64,000 nt of DNA from Lunularia cruciata (lineage: Eukaryota > Streptophyta > Marchantiopsida > Lunulariales > Lunulariaceae): assembly GCA_948567375.1 (NCBI GenBank), contig OX419758.1:66245965-66309964 (forward strand). Reading direction: 5' to 3'. Below, one piece after another: positions 51,511 through 63,600 of this stretch (positions are counted from its first letter, which is position 1; each line of letters begins with the position of its first letter). A program made the translations under genes and the position numbers. The notes beneath the pieces are model-generated. The model had not been told where the DNA came from. It ran no database searches and saw only the letters and a program-made list of their open reading frames with translations.

Positions 51511-53590
51511 TCTAGTCCTAGATATCCATCCGGAGTGGGTCGTCCTACAGGTGGATGTTGAAAATGCTTTTAATAGCGTCTCATATGCATCCATCTATAG
51601 AGAGCTTAGGGAGGCTGGTGGATCCTTGGCTAGTCTCATTCCTTTTGTGCAGTCTTTTTATAGCTCTCTTGCTTCCTTTTACTACCAGCATGATGGTTCA
51701 TAAGAGGGAGTCACTGTCTTGGAGTCAATTGTTGGTACACGTCAGTGAGATCCTTTGGGAGGGCCCTTATTTGCCATGGCTCACTTTAGAGCTCTCCTAT
51801 CTACTACTTTGGCCATGTAAGGTTGTGTATTTCTCTCCTTGGCAAATGATACACACATCATAGGCCCTATAGATCAGATTAGGTAGACCTTTGACTACTT
51901 GACTATCGAGCTACATCTAGTAGGCTTGAGAGTCAAGGTGTCAAAGTGTAGGGCATGGTACCCTTTAGGTATCCCTCCCCACCTTGAGCTTCCAGAGGGG
52001 TGTATCACATCCACAAATGGACTTTGTGTTCTTGGCTTGCTAGTAGGATCGGAGGATTTTGTCATACGCATCTTAGACGCTACCCTTGCAGAGGATGTTC
52101 TCCATGGGGATGACCTTCCGTTACTAGGAGATTTGTAGGTGGCATTTGGTATACTCTCCTCTAGTATTGCTTGTCGACCATCCTACCTCATCCGCACAGT
52201 TCCTCTCTCATTGTCCTTCCTTTCACTTTTGAGAGCATTTGAGAGCATTTGATAGGAGGATTATGGGAGTCTTTGGTGATATTATTGGACCAAGGACTTT
52301 TGAGTGTGTGAAAGTGGATTTGGCACGTAGACAAACGGCCTTGCCGATCTCATGTGGTGGGGTTGGCTTGCTATCAATGGAGAAGACGACACCTATAGCA
52401 TTTTTGGGTAGTTGGGCTCTCTTGGCACCCCTACTTTCCTCTTGTTTTGTGGTTGCTGATAGGCCAATTTTGGAGACTTATGTGATAGAGGTGGAGGGAG
52501 GATCCTTTTCTCTCCAGGTGTTATTGCGGCAGATGAGAGATAGTCTATCCCCATGATCACAAGAGGATTTCCCACCTTTTGCTTCACTATTGTTAGATTG
52601 GACTAGAGGTTTACAATCTTCCTTGATGGAGCGACAATGAGAGCATACGCTACATTCTTTCTTAGTCAACTTATCCATTAGCTACTAGAGCACGTCTTCG
52701 CTCTTGCTCCGGCAAGGGTGCAGGCTCTTGGATCCTAGCTCTATTGTGCATTAGTGCATTCCAACTCGCACCAGCTACTTTCTCTACAACGATGAGGTTT
52801 TGCCTAGGTTTGGTCCACCTATCTGCATCTTCATTACTCACTTATGAGTGTGGTTCTACACTAGATGCAACAACAGTCCACATGACATGGTGTTCTTTTG
52901 GAGGACAGAGGATAGCTACCCATGATGCCATTAGGGACATAGTGTTTGGTATGGCACGAGAGAGTGGATACTTAGCTTGGAGGAGCGTTCGTATGCTTTG
53001 CAGACAACACGTGTTAGGGTAGACTTATATTTGGTCCAAAATGATCAGGTGACAGTAGCGGATGTCGTGGTTACAGACCCTACACGGGATACAATTTTGG
53101 AGGGAGTGATTACCCATCCACTTGGATGGGCGGTGAATGCAATAGTAGGTTGCAAGGTCTCCAAGTATAGGGGCATGCAGCGAGGTCATCTCTTTGGTCC
53201 TCTAGCCTTGGAGTTATATAGAGTGATGGACACGACATTTGATACATTTGTCAAGGAGTGTACGAGAGCTTATCATGTTAAGCGTCAGGGATACCACTCT
53301 CACTCTCATACTTTGTAGCATATTTTAGACCGCATGTGTACATTGCTCAACAAAGTGCATTGGTTGGTGCAATCCATAGGAGAGCAATCACATTAGATTA
53401 TGTTTCTTTGTATGTTCCTATTGTGTGTAGGCCAGACAACTTGCATAGCTTGGATATTTTAGGTGTGATAGGGCAGATTTTTTATATAGATTCCATTGGT
53501 GCTTGGCCCCATGTTACCTTTTTTGTCTCCTCCTGGTGGGGCTTGATGGGGTCTTCCCATCCTTCGTTGTTCCTACGCGGTCGCCTTTTC
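51511..53590 (+). mobile_element. Non-LTR retroelement copy C (RT palm to nuclease and 3' tail), best-preserved C-terminal half
   Basis: 5'-truncated at the RT palm. Read with a few stops and shifts: PEWVVLQVDVENAFNSVSYA (motif A, 51530-51590), DPLGGPLF-like motif B near 51760, SLANDTHI (motif C, Asp changed to Asn) near 51840, LVGLRVKVSKCRAW, the thumb (FDRRIMGVFGDIIGP, ALPISCGGVGLLS, FLGSWALLAPL), then TYECGSTLD...CSFGGQRIATHDAIRD (Cys/His knuckle, 52840-52945). Next is the PD-(D/E)XK-like block VRVDLYLVQND...VADVVVTDPTRDTI...GCKVSKYRG (53010-53180) and PLALELYRVM. The 3' tail runs to about 53590 (CCTACGCGGTCGCCTTTTCC). Possible target duplication: TCACACAAT near 51501 and TCACACACAAT near 53591. 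The order RT, knuckle, REL-like nuclease resembles R2/REL-type elements; that link is inference from motif order. Confidence 0.82.
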
Positions 53591-54643
53591 CTCACACACA
53601 ATCGAGCACTCATTTCGGTGTATTATAGTTGCGGGCTTTGCACCTTTAGACGGATAAAGTCTCGAGTATGGGAGTCTGTACGTACAGAACGTGCAAGTTG
53701 ACTGGATTCTATTTGAACGGCAAGTTGAAACGGAAAGTCAACGGTAACGTACGTAGATCCCATGTTCCTCCTATCCATATTCGAGCGAGAACGGACTCGT
53801 CTCGAGTGAACGTCTCCCACGAGAATTCTTACTCACAACACGGCTTCGTTCAGCTGCACGACTGCTTGTGTAAGGAACAGGACTCTCCAAACTCGACCGA
53901 GGATTCACTTCAAGCTAAACACTCGATTATAAGCCGTTTGATTAAAATCGACCGTTGAGATTCCGGAATCTTCCATATCTATGTTAATGTTGGGTTTCAA
54001 TGATCGACTAAGTCGGTACTAGGTCCCCCTACATGTCGGTATGTCCCGGTCACCATACGCTGGTTGGAACATGTGTCTCGGCCATGACCGGGAGGATACC
54101 GGCGGAAGGAGGCACTGGGGCGGCCGGGAAAGGATTAGTGGGGAATCAAGGCGGGAATCAACAAAGGGAGGGGACCAACTGGGGCGCACCGACTGTCAGT
54201 GGAGAGGGGAAGGAAGGGAGGAAGAAGAAGGGGGGATAGTGGTGGCAGAACTTCGCGGATTCCATCTCTTCAAGCGATTAATTTCGCGCAGTAGTTTTCT
54301 TCCTTCTAAATCTTTCCCGTTGTGACATTGCTGCTGTGGTGTGCTGGCTACTCGTGCATTTTACGGATGGGAGGTGGATGACAGGAAAGAGGCAGCGGTG
54401 CATGGAGCTGGTCTCCTGAGACCATCGATCGATTTCCAAGCAACCCCGAGCGTTTTTGGTCGAGGGGCTTCTCGGAAGCTTGTTTGGATTTCTGGTGGAG
54501 TACGTGCAGCAAGAAAAGGGGAATAATTAACAGGTTCAAAGGAGCTTTGATCTAAATAGGGATTGAAGGCTTGTATATGGTCGGAGTTCAGGGGATTAGG
54601 ATTGAGGTTTCAAGGTGGCAATTGGACGGGAGAACTCGGGAAG
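53591..54643. promoter_or_regulatory. Upstream region and 5' leader of the IPUT1-like gene
   Basis: About 1 kb between the non-LTR tail and the IPUT1-like start. The half nearest the gene is G-rich (54090-54240, GGGAAAGG/GGAAGGA) and contains no domain-bearing frame. A 5' UTR intron is possible (GTACGTGCAG at about 54500, CAG near 54534) but cannot be shown. Confidence 0.4.
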
Positions 54644-57600
54644 ATGAGTGTATTTAGTGTGAAGCAATGGATTTGCTTCGTGCTGGTGAGTATTTTGAAA
54701 TTAGGAGCTACCTATGGATCGCCTGTATCCGAGCGGGAGTCTGCCCTAAGCCTGGTTCATGGAAAGACTCGGAAGCAACAAAGCACTCAAGCTTATGCAA
54801 CGTTGTTGTATGGTGACGAGTTCTTATTAGGGGTGCGTGTACTGGGAAAGTCCATCAGGGATACAGGGGCTGACAAGGACATGGTAGCGTTGGTTTCGAA
54901 AGGGGTCACACCAGCAGCTATGGAACTACTCGAGGTCAATTATATTCTTTTCCCCTTCTTCGATCGTTTTCATTGATTCACATCATAAGTTCGGGCCAAA
55001 GCTGGCATGTATTCGCCAAATATTTTAGCTGAGGACTATGGCTGCAGCTCGAGCATGTTTGTTCTAGCCGTAGTGATTTGCTCTAGGAGATTCACAAGAT
55101 TTTATTCACCGTGAATCTTTTGTTGCGGTGACAGGCAGATGGATGGATAGTAGAACGAATAGATCTCCTCGAGAATCCTAATTCAAAATCCAAGCGACCA
55201 GCGCGTTTCTGGGGTGTCTACACGAAATTAAAAATCTTCAACATGACAAACTACGAGAAAGGTGCCCCCTCGCGGCCCAAGACTTACTATACAGGATGAC
55301 GTCAATCTGTTCATTATCACCTTGCTTCAAATGGTTCGAGTGTGTCGAGTCGTTTGTAGTTATGCTCCAATTTCAGCTTTAGTGCAGTGGTTTGTGCGAG
55401 ACATATACAGTGGCGCAAGGTTATTTGAAAAACTGCTGGTGTATTTGATTTCCACAATTTATCTGATTCTTTTGAGTAGGAAAGTAGACATAGATTGGTG
55501 AAGTCATTTTTAATTTTTAATTTAGTGCCTTTTGTTTATGACAGTGGTGTACCTGGATGCCGACACAATCGTGACCCGGAGCATAGAAGATTTATTCCTT
55601 TGTCAAAAATTTTGTGCCAATTTGAAACATTCGGAGCGACTTAACTCCGGGGTCATGGTTGTGGAGCCATCTCGGGAACTTTTTGCGGACATGCTGGCTA
55701 AAGTAACGACTCTGAAGTCGTACACTGGAGGTTGTATACTATCTTTAGATGATACTTAAGACTGTTTTCTCTCGAGTTGTCAGCTAAGTCGTTTCCGGTC
55801 ATTAGATGCATTGGAAGAGATATTCAATGGGAGATTCAGCAAAATCTGTTAGAAAATACAATTTTTTCTCCAAGAAGTGGGCTCAAGACTAACTAATACG
55901 GTTGTATTTTCCAGGTGATCAGGGTTTCCTGAATTCTTATTACGAGGACTTTGCCAATGCGCGACTTTTTGAGTCGAACATGTCACCGGAAGATAGAAAA
56001 AATTACAAACCAGATATGGAACGTTTGTCCACGTTGTACAATGCGGATGTAGGACTGTACATGCTTGCAAACAAGGTATGCTCTTACTCAAGTCTTACTG
56101 ATTCTGGTGTTTGGCAAAAGGAAAGGATGACCAAGAACTCCATGTATTAATTTAACACGGTTCTGTATTCCATCAGAAAATATGTGAATTTAACAAAAAA
56201 TAACAAAGAAAGGTGCTACCCTAACCTAACGGCCTACCGGACCGAACTAGATAAATACACGTACCTACAAGTAGTAGAGCTGATTCGGTCATTTTTCATT
56301 ACGTTACTGAATGATATGGCCTTTATTTGCATATGGCTGGCAATGGTTGGTTTCTCATTGTGCCGGTGTGCTTTTGCAGTGGATGGTGGACGATGAGAGT
56401 GAGTTACGTGTAGTGCACTACACTTTAGGACCACTGAAACCTTGGGACTGGTGGACTCATTGGCTTCTGAAACCTGTAGATCTTTGGCAGGTAACTGCTA
56501 CTTGCTTGAGTTCGTTGTAAATTCTGGAGATGGCTGAACTTTCAGGAGCGCAACAGTTTCGATTTCTGGCACCGTGGACTTACTTATGGAAATATCTGCT
56601 TTGCAGAACGTACGTGTGACTCTGATGGAATCTCTACCAGGGACTAGAGGTGGTCAAACCTCTCATACGCGCCTCGTTGTTCGAATCCTTTTCTTGATAC
56701 CATTGATCATCTTGGCTTTTTGCAATCGCCGTTTTCTCTGCCAGGTTTGTGCTAACTGCCCTCACTATTTGTCTGTCCAGGTGAGATAGTACGTGTTGCA
56801 GGAGTTCAACAAGTAGTATTTTCTTTATAGTCTTGCTTAGAAAGCTGATACGCTAAGGGGACGTATTGAAGGTGGAAGCCCTTACTGAAGCCCAAGGAGC
56901 TCCAGTAATCTGCAGAAGATGTCCAACAGTAGTGGGAAGCGATCGAAGCATATTTTGCCATAACTTTGAATTACTCATACCTCTGCAGATCCATCAAGAT
57001 CTTTGTGGGCTTTTGTGCACCGGTTCTTTCTGTGGTTATGCCCGTCAGTTGTGGTACAAATACACTGCTGGGAGTGTTTTGCCAATCTACTCTAAGATGA
57101 CTGGGAGTCCTTCAAATCCTCCAAGTGATCAGGTATGGTGTTTGCGTGCCTTCTCCGACTTGGCCTTCTCTTTTCCACCACTAGCCAGGTGGTTGTGTAC
57201 AAGTTCCTCCTTAAGTTTACTCTTAATGGTCTGGATTGACTTTTTACGGACACTATTTAAGTCTTCCGGCTTTTTGTCATGCTAATAGAGCTTGATGGTG
57301 GCGTGAGTGCAGTATGCCGCTGGTGGTGGAGGAAGTACCGGAAATTCCAGATTGCCCACTTACATAGGCAGTCTCTCGGTCGTCATCTGTTTCTTTTGTG
57401 CCCTTGGCTCTGTGGCAGTTGCAGCTCTCCTTATACCCCACCAGGTGAATATTTTCAATCTCATTGCTAAGCTACGTCATTGTGTCTGGATCTTCATGCA
57501 TACAAGGTGCCGCCATTGAGGTTCGATAGCTGTGTGTTATAAGTTTTGGACAAACACCTGTGTAGTTAGGGTTACGCACTTTACAGACTTACGTCGCTTC

Positions 57601-59305
57601 GGTTTTTTTTCTTTCTTCAGTTGGATTTACTTTAGGGTTACATTGTCAATGTAATGACTTAGTGGTTCAACCATGGATGGCGGAACAGGTGATGCCATGG
57701 ACTGGAATGATCTTGGCATACGAGTGGACATTCTTTTTGTTTATCATATTGTTCGGGAAGTACTTGGACGTATTGTACGGACTTGGTAGATCCTCTGCAG
57801 CAGTGACGTTTGCTTCAAGTCCAGATGCCTCTGCGTACAATTCTGCCAAGGGTGCGTAGTCCTTGTCTTATTCTTCTAGAGGTGTTGCATAAGATGTTCT
57901 ATATTGTTTGTTCTGATCTCTTTCAGATCACTACAGCATTCAGACCTTATGCTGGCCATTCCGTTTCGAGATATACAAGTGTAGATCGTTGGAGGTTCGA
58001 AGGTCGAAATTTTGTACATATCTAAAACATATGTTTAGCGTTCCAGGACTCAAGTGTCCATAGTGCTTGTTGCAATATACTCTATCCAGTCCTCTCTCGC
58101 TTCGCTCTTGCTCTCGTTACACTGGTACACTTCGATATGTCTTAGAGACAACACCATCCACTCCACTCCCGCATTGCTCCACTCCTCCCTTCCTCAGCTA
58201 TTTCCCTCCCTAATATCTTTCACTTGCTCTTTGCCTGCTTCATGGTTCATACCTGACTTTCGATCTCCAGAGTTCCTACCTGACTCCAGACTACAATTTA
58301 TTTTCTTCGTTCTTGCGATTGCTTATTGGTGCCCAATTGCACAATCTTTTATATTTCTCGAATTCTGTTGCATAGGCGTTATCGAATGCACTTTGTTTAC
58401 TAGTTCTTTAGATAGATGTTGTTCTCGATATGTTGCCATTATGCCCTTGCTTCAGGTTATATTCGATGCATTCTACTTTGGGGATTTATCACCATTCGCA
58501 TTGAGCATTGGGCATATCTTGGTTACCGTCCAAATGTACTTAATGAGTTCTGGATCACCCGTTCCTAGAACGGCTTCTGCTCTCATCTACCAATATCTAA
58601 AATATCCTAAATTACTTTATTGTGTTGAGATTAGATTGATAAGTACCTGCTGTCAGACAATGAAAATTCCCTCATCATCACCTGGTTACCTCAGATTCTC
58701 CCTGGTCGTCTCTCTGATCATCCAGAAGTAAAAGCGGATTACGCAGTGTCATAAAAAAAGAACTTTATTTGGATCTTCGTATGTTACTTGTACTCAAAGT
58801 CGTGACCAATTCTTTGGTTCTGACCTATGAATCTTATATGTGCAGGTCATAGTCGTCCTACGGTGCTTTGGAATGGACCAACCGCGTTCTATGGCCTTGG
58901 GATGGCGATTCTCGCGATTTCCATCCCGGCTGTTCCTTTCATGTTGGGAGTCAGTGCTTTGTTTGCAAGGCAAGGTTCTTTACCTTCTGAATTCATATTG
59001 ACTCCTCGATGTTTTAATGTTCATATTCTTAAACTTACCACTCGAGGTTTTCTTGATTTTTTCCATCTCAATGACTCTTCAGGATTCTAAGAGCTATATT
59101 TTACTTTTCGTACTGCAAGGACTTTCAACTCACATCTGACTTACTTGTGTTCTTTGTTAGCAGATTGGGTTTGATGATAACTATGGGATTGGTGTTGGCT
59201 GCTTTTATGACATACGCTGCGGAACATCTTGCAATTCAGTCGTACCTCCGAGGGCGGGATGAGTGGAATCAAGCTCGGGCACAGTCTGTTTGTTGTGGTA
59301 TCTGA
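54644..59305 (+). CDS. IPUT1: Inositol phosphorylceramide glucuronosyltransferase (GT8, IPUT1/PGSIP6-like)
   Basis: Eleven exons: 54644-54934, 55135-55261, 55545-55730, 55915-56075, 56380-56490, 56607-56744, 56989-57132, 57313-57444, 57689-57851, 58846-58969 and 59164-59305 (TGA), 573 codons including stop. The start is the ATG at 54644; the frame upstream has no ATG. Residues 9-25 are a hydrophobic signal/anchor. The GT8 domain follows: YATLLYGDEFLLGVRVLGKS (51-70), RFWGVYTKLKIFN, YLDADT with the metal-binding DAD at about 144-146, HSERLNSGVMVVEPS, TGGDQGFLN, LYNADVGLYMLANK and HYTLGPLKPWDWW (His 268 and Lys 275, nucleotide-sugar binding). The C-terminal half has about five membrane spans (315-331, 405-426, 437-460, 499-523, 528-548). 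Plant IPUT1 adds glucuronic acid to inositol phosphorylceramide in the Golgi, the first sugar of GIPC sphingolipids. All introns are GT-AG except intron 10 (GC-AG). The frame is intact and homology extends over the full length. Confidence 0.95.
58970..59163 (+). other. GC-AG intron with NAGNAG acceptor in the IPUT1-like gene
   Basis: The only donor that keeps the frame is AG|GCAAGG at 58969/58970. The nearby GT (58975) would lead to a stop within four codons with either acceptor. AG|GCAAG is the strong consensus of the minor GC-AG class. The acceptor is TTAGCAG, so splicing at TAG or CAG would add or omit one Ser; the family alignment (ALF.RLGLM) favours the CAG. Confidence 0.8.
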
Positions 59306-60654
59306 TAAATTCTCAAGAACAATGCAGCCTGAGAAAACCAGTTGTTGGAGGGTGTTGTCTTTGCTCTGGGATGGCCTGCAAGTTTGTAGTGGCTCAATGA
59401 GCATGGCAAGAAGAGCCAATACGTCTCTAGTCTGGGTTGATGTATAGCAAACCACCTTAAAAAGGGAGCACATAGAAGTTCAAATGCCTTACAAACAGAT
59501 CACAGAAGTCCCCAGCACTCGTGGTCCTTATCATCTCAAAGAGTACTTTCGCTGGGTCCAGTTCAGAAAAGGGAGTCCCTCAGTGTCGTAGCGCTAGAGA
59601 AGAATCTAGGTTAATTTTTTGGAAAGCATTATACAAGCAGATTTGTATATTATCATGGTTATAAAATTAAGTAAACTCAATTCGTGGTCGTATGGCAAGG
59701 AATTTAACTGAAGACTCATAATGTGAGGCATACGTATAGACTCGTGTTTGGTATCCTCTGATTTCCCAATCTGATACGGTAAACCGTTCTTTATTTCTGC
59801 TCGATAAAGATCAAAACAGGAGTTTATCAAATCTTTGATGACATGCTTCATGATTCCTGGCCAACTGCCATTCTTATTTTTGGCCATTCCATATCTGAAG
59901 TATGCTCGTCACTAGGACGAATGCTTCAGTTGTCTGTAGTAGGTGTAGTTAGCGCCAATACAACACACTTTAATCGCCACTCTGGACGATAAGAAAGTTT
60001 TCGCCTCTTCCTGAGTTGTTCTTTCGTGCCCTCAGATTTGAAAGGTTTCTAGAACTGTCAACAGTTACGATATGAATCCGGTCGTCTTTCAAGGATCATG
60101 TTCGCTGAGTATGTTCCATGTCCCTAATGACAAATCACAGGATAATTCGAACAGCTTAATTGGATAATACAAATAATTATCTTAATAGAAGAAAATCCGT
60201 AAAAATAATTCAACAAGCTTTAAAGGGTACTCTGGAGGACCTTACGACAATGTAAAACCACGACGACTTAGTCAAGGAAAAACATTCATAGTGGAATTCG
60301 TTTGAATATCAATTATAAGTAAAATACCTTCACCAACTTTTAATTAACCTAAACAAGAACACTATGGCAAGTCCGGGTGGAGGTTGAAAAGGGATAATGT
60401 GTACTTCACTTGGATTACTTGGACGCAGCGTTGATCTGTATTGTAGACGATAAGAGTTAACACAGATTTGTATTTGGTTGTAAATGATTGGTTTTTCGTA
60501 ACGGATGTTGTGTTGTGGTTATGGATAACTTTCGTGTGATTATTCATCCTTTTCGATATACAAATTACATTAGGAGATGATGTGCTTATGGATGCAAACA
60601 TTCTTGATATAGTTGGGGGTGATCATTCATCTTTGAATATGCAACAGGCAGAGC
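59306..60654. other. Downstream of the IPUT1-like gene, no supported gene
   Basis: 59306 to about 59600 should hold the IPUT1-like 3' UTR. A minus-strand ATG frame at 59887-59606 (MAKNKNGSWPGIMKHVIKD...) is 93 codons but has no recognised homologue or flanking exons. The rest is AT-rich with no features I can name. Confidence 0.45.
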
Positions 60655-61370
60655 GGCAATCAAGGTCTCTAAGTCGCTTTTTATTCCTTTAGAATTAAAA
60701 AAAAATTTCTTCTAGCTTTGAAAAGGTATGGAACTATAGATCCTGCATTTGATATATTTGTCAAGGATTGTGCAAGACTTTACCATACGAGACAAAAGGA
60801 CATCATTTTCAATTATTTAATAAAACGTGACCGCATGTGAAAGCAAGAAGGAAAATACAAGGAAAATATAAAGCAAGAAAGATTGGAAGACCACATCAAG
60901 CCTTACAAAGAAAAGACAAAGGGGTAAAATGGAGCTAAGCCCCAATAGGATGGGGGCAAGAGGAATCTGCCCTAAGATTCCTGAGCTATGCAAGTTGTAT
61001 GGTCTGTAACAAATTGGAGTTATCTGGTCAAGTATCACCTAGTGTGATTGTTTTCCAATGGATTGCACCAGCACATCATTTTCAATTACTTCACTCTATA
61101 ACTTTCATTTTCTTATTTATAATTTAGTTAAACAACTTGTGCCTCTTGTTTTAAAGATGGATATAATCCATAAAAGAGTAATTACACTAAGTAAAATTTC
61201 TTGGTATACTTATTCTAATGATGTGTAAATATTTTAACTTATATATCTCTGATATTATCTGATATTCTAGGTATGATAAAATAGATTTCTCTTTCCGATG
61301 ATATTGAGACTTAGCCTCTTAAGTTTTATCCTTATACAACTTGATAGAATCTTCCTATACTTATTGTTAT
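60655..61370 (+). mobile_element. Non-LTR retroelement copy F (very old 3' part), interrupted by a younger relative
   Basis: Matches the end of copy C in order: the GCKVSKYR-region DNA (CAAGGTCTCTAAGT), then DPAFDIFVKDCARLYH at 60739-60786. After the nested insert it resumes with ATCCATAAAAGAGTAATTAC, TTTCTTGGTAT and a degraded tail (GATAAAATAGATTTCT, TTAGCCTC) to about 61370. AT-rich drift is far greater than in copy C, so the copy is old. Confidence 0.7.
60819..61072 (-). mobile_element. 5'-truncated non-LTR insertion with 19-bp target-site duplication
   Basis: A 254-bp minus-strand 3' end (from GGTGCAATCCATTGG to CATGCGGTCACGTTTTATTA) flanked by ACATCATTTTCAATTATTT at 60800-60818 and ACATCATTTTCAATTACTT at 61073-61091, 18 of 19 bases identical. 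This is the expected product of target-primed reverse transcription. It sits inside copy F, so the family moved at least twice at very different times. Confidence 0.88.
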
Positions 61371-62319
61371 CCTCTTCTTGTCACTCTTCAATATGAAAAC
61401 AATATATATCATATCTTAGTATATAAAATAATGTATAAATATGATGGAGAATTAGTATAAATTTAAACTAGAGTGTACACCTTACTCATTCTAAGTCATT
61501 TGTAATGCTAAACTAGATGCTAATGTCTTTAAAGTTAATATATTAATGTTAGACTTAGACTTCATGTGAATATAGTGATTTAATGAATGATTATGTTCGC
61601 GTCCATTGAAGACCGTCAAGGTAAAAGGCAAAACATTAGAATATTTACATTATATATATATATATATAAAATGTAAATATATAGAACATCAAAAAATAGG
61701 AAAAATCATAGTATTGGTATCTTGAAAATCCCCTACTAAATTGAACGATAGTCAAAGTGTCACCACGATATCCCCTTTACCTCCAAGCAAGTAGACGGTT
61801 TCATAAAATGGACTGGTCTTTATTCAAGATGAGTTTCCATCACGAGTCGATATTCCAAAGTATAAAGAATCATCCTCATCCCCTTGATCCAACGACCATC
61901 ACCAAATTAAATTTCAGTATACTTAGTTGAAAATTTCATTTAAAAGTACTTATACTAATATTATTAGAAAATTAATTCTATTTCATTAAAAAATTCATTA
62001 AATAAACTAGTATAAATAAATCTTAACTTCAAATAATATTCTATACAACATAAAAAAAATTGGAACCAAACTATCATAATCTATCATCATTAAAAGAAAG
62101 TCATAAACATTTTATTTCAATTTCAAACACAATATGGGATGAGAACGATTATGCATAAATTCTCTACGAAAACAATTACTAAACTGTTTATGTCGGTCAC
62201 TTCCAACCACTGTAAAGTGCAGTGTATGTACTACAAAAATATCGTCGAAACGTTATATGGTGTACCACACAATGAACTTTCCCCTATCATAAACTACACA
62301 TCTCTTTGGCTGTTATTTC
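61371..62319. other. AT-rich spacer with a TA-rich palindrome
   Basis: No gene seen. At 61641-61680 a 40-bp near-perfect palindrome (ATATTTACAT, TA run, ATGTAAATAT) could extrude a cruciform. Confidence 0.55.
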
Positions 62320-62416
62320 GAGAGAAAACGATACCGCGAGTGAAATCAAGAAGGATGGGAAGCCCATCAAGCAGGACAAGGGGAAGGAACAGACAACGGG
62401 TTAAAATGGACCCCAA
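62320..62416 (-). mobile_element. 3'-tail stub of the non-LTR family
   Basis: On the minus strand: TTTGGGGTCCATTTTAACCC, a pyrimidine/CCTTG stretch, GCTTGATGGGCTTCCCATCC and CTCGCGGTATCGTTTTC. This parallels the last 110 bp of copy C, with a partly lost GGGGCTTAGCCCC palindrome. It is a short 5'-truncated insertion. Confidence 0.65.
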
Positions 62417-63600
62417 AGCTGTTGTTTCCAAATCGGTTGATGTGCGCTTGCGATGAGTATACATCCATCCACGACAGTGGAGGTGGTGAGAACTTTATCA
62501 GGCAAAGAGTGAGGGCAATCTATGGTGAAGCTTCCGCCAGTGGACACCCACCACCCCATGCTTCTCATTTTTTCATGTACAGTTGCGATTCTCCATAGCC
62601 CACGGGGAAGTGTGTTGGCCACTGTCAACGAGAATCGTTTCCTACACCCCGGCGGAAATGTGGGCTAATGACCTTCCGGTCTCCATGGAGTCTCTCTTTT
62701 CAGATAATTGCGGCACATTTTACACTCTCAGCTGAATAATCAGATTGAGTCAATGCCCGGATCAATGATCGCGTTTCAATTTGTTTCTATGGCGAATGTG
62801 TATCATGACCCAACACGAAGGCTGTGACGGGAGAGTGAGCAGTTTCAGGAAGACGTTGAGAAGAATGCAACGGACCATAGCTAGCTAGGGTCGATCCAAA
62901 GGAAATCATGACGCGAGTCACGACTTCCTTTGGATCATGACCGTGGAGGAAAACTTCTTCAGGATTGAACTTCTCCTCTGCTGAGAAGACTGTTGCACTT
63001 TGCACAAGGATTCTGTGCTTTCCCATAACAAAGTTGTGATGACGCAGCGCTTTCACTCTCCAGCATAGTTGTTAAAATGCTGTTCTTTGTCAAGAAGATC
63101 AGTGCCCATTCGAGTATGAAGCATTTGTCATAGGTCGGTCTTCTTCACAAGGTTGAATTCCCGGCTGCACAAAAATTTCAGAGCGGTGGAATGCGGAAAG
63201 AGAACGATCGTGTAAACGTGGAACGCAGAAAACTTGTGTATGTGTGCTTGTCACACAGGTCCCGGGACATAATGTACTTATCGCCATCTTCAAGAATAAG
63301 TTTGTCGACCGAAAATTACGCAATCCAACACCCATCCATATGCATGATGTACAGTGTACATCAGTGTCCGCAGGACTAGTTTATCGGCGGTCCAGCATCT
63401 CATGCCGTCTCTCCGGTACATACCGCACAGGACAAGAGGCCTGTTCGAGCACGACAAGACGAAAGGGTTGCAATTAACTGTTTACTGGATAATTTGAGCA
63501 AAATCCCAGCACCACCGTACAACATGCCTCTAGGATCATGATCGTGACTTGAAGTTCCACGTGAGAAAGCGGATTGTGGGAACCTTGGCCATAGAGGCCG
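62417..63600. other. Gene-free stretch upstream of the PR-1 gene
   Basis: Moderate GC. Open frames at 63056-62787 (minus) and 63191-63477 (plus) lack recognisable domains. The one clear structure is the inverted repeat at 62893-62946. Distal promoter of the PR-1 gene is the likeliest role for its right half. Confidence 0.45.
62893..62946. repeat. Perfect 12-bp inverted repeat (hairpin)
   Basis: GATCCAAAGGAA (62893-62904) and TTCCTTTGGATC (62935-62946) are exact inverses with a 30-bp spacer that itself holds GACGCGAGTCACGAC. No terminator or transposon context is evident. Confidence 0.85.

Noticed and set aside
53336..53701. 121-codon frame after copy C
   Set aside because: Covers the non-coding 3' tail shared by all element copies and continues into unique DNA.
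58054..58731. 225-codon open frame on the plus strand
   Set aside because: It begins with GTG, lies wholly in intron 9 of the IPUT1-like gene (57852-58845), is driven by a pyrimidine-rich stretch (Leu/Ser/Phe-rich), and has no recognisable domain.
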